DNA from: Phoenix dactylifera
Lineage: Eukaryota; Streptophyta; Magnoliopsida; Arecales; Arecaceae
Assembly (NCBI RefSeq): GCF_009389715.1
Contig: NC_052401.1
Location: forward strand, 3,197,530-3,261,529
Direction: 5' to 3'
DNA length: 64,000 bases
Part shown: piece by piece, positions 63,467-64,000 of the stretch
Numbering within the stretch: position 1 is the stretch's first letter
How the letters are laid out: every line of letters begins with the position of its first letter
The notes under the pieces: generated by a model
Seen by the model: the letters and a program-made list of their open reading frames with translations, nothing else
Told to the model about the DNA's origin: nothing
Database searches by the model: none
Program-made: the position numbers and the translations under genes

Positions 63467-64000
63467 TGTTGCCGATTTCCTGTTTACCTTTTAATGCACT
63501 AAACAGATCATTGTTAGAGCCGACAAACAAAGTTTTAGATTAATTATACTCTTATCTTTTCTACTCGAAAAATAGTGGTCGTAAGAGGTCGATCCACAGG
63601 GAGGCGATTGGAGTTGCATAAAAATCAAAACGTTCACTCCGATTCAAAGCCGATTTTTGAATAATAAGAAAAAAATATTACTTCGGGGATGTTGAATGAT
63701 TCTCTAGTCTACCAGAGAATGTTTTCTATTTGAAAATAACGAAAAGACAGATACTTGGAATCGAAGAGCATTTCTAAATTTAATGAAATATTTAACTATT
63801 CAAAGGAAAACTTTGGCATGGATGAAAACAGTGCTTAAGAAAACTGAAACTTAGAATATAGATTGCATAAAAATAAATTTATGGATTGCATAAAAGGACA
63901 ATTACAAAAATAAAATGAAGATTGGAAGCCTAATGCTTCCTCCTTCTACAAAATAAAACATAAAAACAAAGGAAGAAAGAAAAAGAAAACTCCTCCTGTG
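63467..64000 (-). mobile_element. LTR of the same Ty3/gypsy-type family, cut by the window edge
   Basis: Begins TGTTGCCGATTTCCTGTTTA and follows the LTR at 5017 closely in order (GTCGTAAGAGGTCGATCC, GGGAGGCGATTGGAG, CTAGTCTACCAGAGAATG), but is clearly diverged from it. Same orientation as the copies in the YUCCA array. The rest of the element lies outside the window, so its state is unknown. Confidence 0.8.

Noticed and set aside
1-64000. Biosynthetic gene cluster linking YUCCA, polygalacturonase and PEP mutase-like genes
   Set aside because: The three families share no known pathway, and the YUCCA copies are explained by tandem duplication.

Overview
The window looks like nuclear DNA of a flowering plant, probably a monocot and possibly a palm. 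The taxon is inference from AT-rich intergenic DNA, GC-rich first exons, multi-exon genes with GT..AG introns, and plant-type mobile elements. No tRNA, rRNA or CRISPR array was seen.

Region 1 (1-41,660) is a tandem array of flavin monooxygenases of the YUCCA family, closest by eye to the YUC10/11 type (indole-3-pyruvate to indole-3-acetic acid, the last step of auxin synthesis). All copies are on the + strand. Copy A is cut by the left window edge and has a nonsense codon. Copies B and C are intact and encode identical 377-residue proteins. Copy D is intact with three residue differences. Copy E is a decayed, 3'-truncated pseudogene. The A-B and B-C repeats have a period of about 12.57 kb; C-D has 7.86 kb. 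The difference is a broken Ty3/gypsy-type retroelement between A and B and between B and C, absent between C and D.

Downstream of each of copies A-D lies a CACTA transposon or its rearranged remnant. The copy after gene D (35,290-38,171) has both terminal inverted repeats and a 3-bp target duplication. It carries, in antisense and with introns retained, the NTF2-domain exons of a G3BP-like host gene. In the A-C versions the right half of the element is replaced by a second copy of the YUCCA 3' flank.

Region 2 (41,660-46,000) holds a TRIM retroelement, a 211-bp tandem repeat and a sixth, diverged, intact YUCCA gene (F, 43,277-45,763), probably closest to the founder of the array.

Region 3 (47,280-50,989) is a complete five-exon glycoside hydrolase 28 (polygalacturonase-like) gene. 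A TRIM element lies about 470 bp after it, and a doubtful short reading frame on the - strand lies near 53.5 kb.

Region 4 (54,682-61,815, - strand) is a complete seven-exon gene of the PEP mutase/isocitrate lyase superfamily (carboxyvinyl-carboxyphosphonate phosphorylmutase-like, probably plastid-targeted). It has two micro-exons of 25 and 20 bp and a 5'-truncated LINE in intron 2. The right end holds a solo TRIM LTR and the start of another LTR of the Ty3/gypsy family seen in the array.

The YUCCA genes share one function, and their promoters are near-identical from about -450 in B, C and D. The other two genes have no evident link to auxin. The main story is recent local amplification of an auxin-synthesis gene together with its mobile-element passengers.
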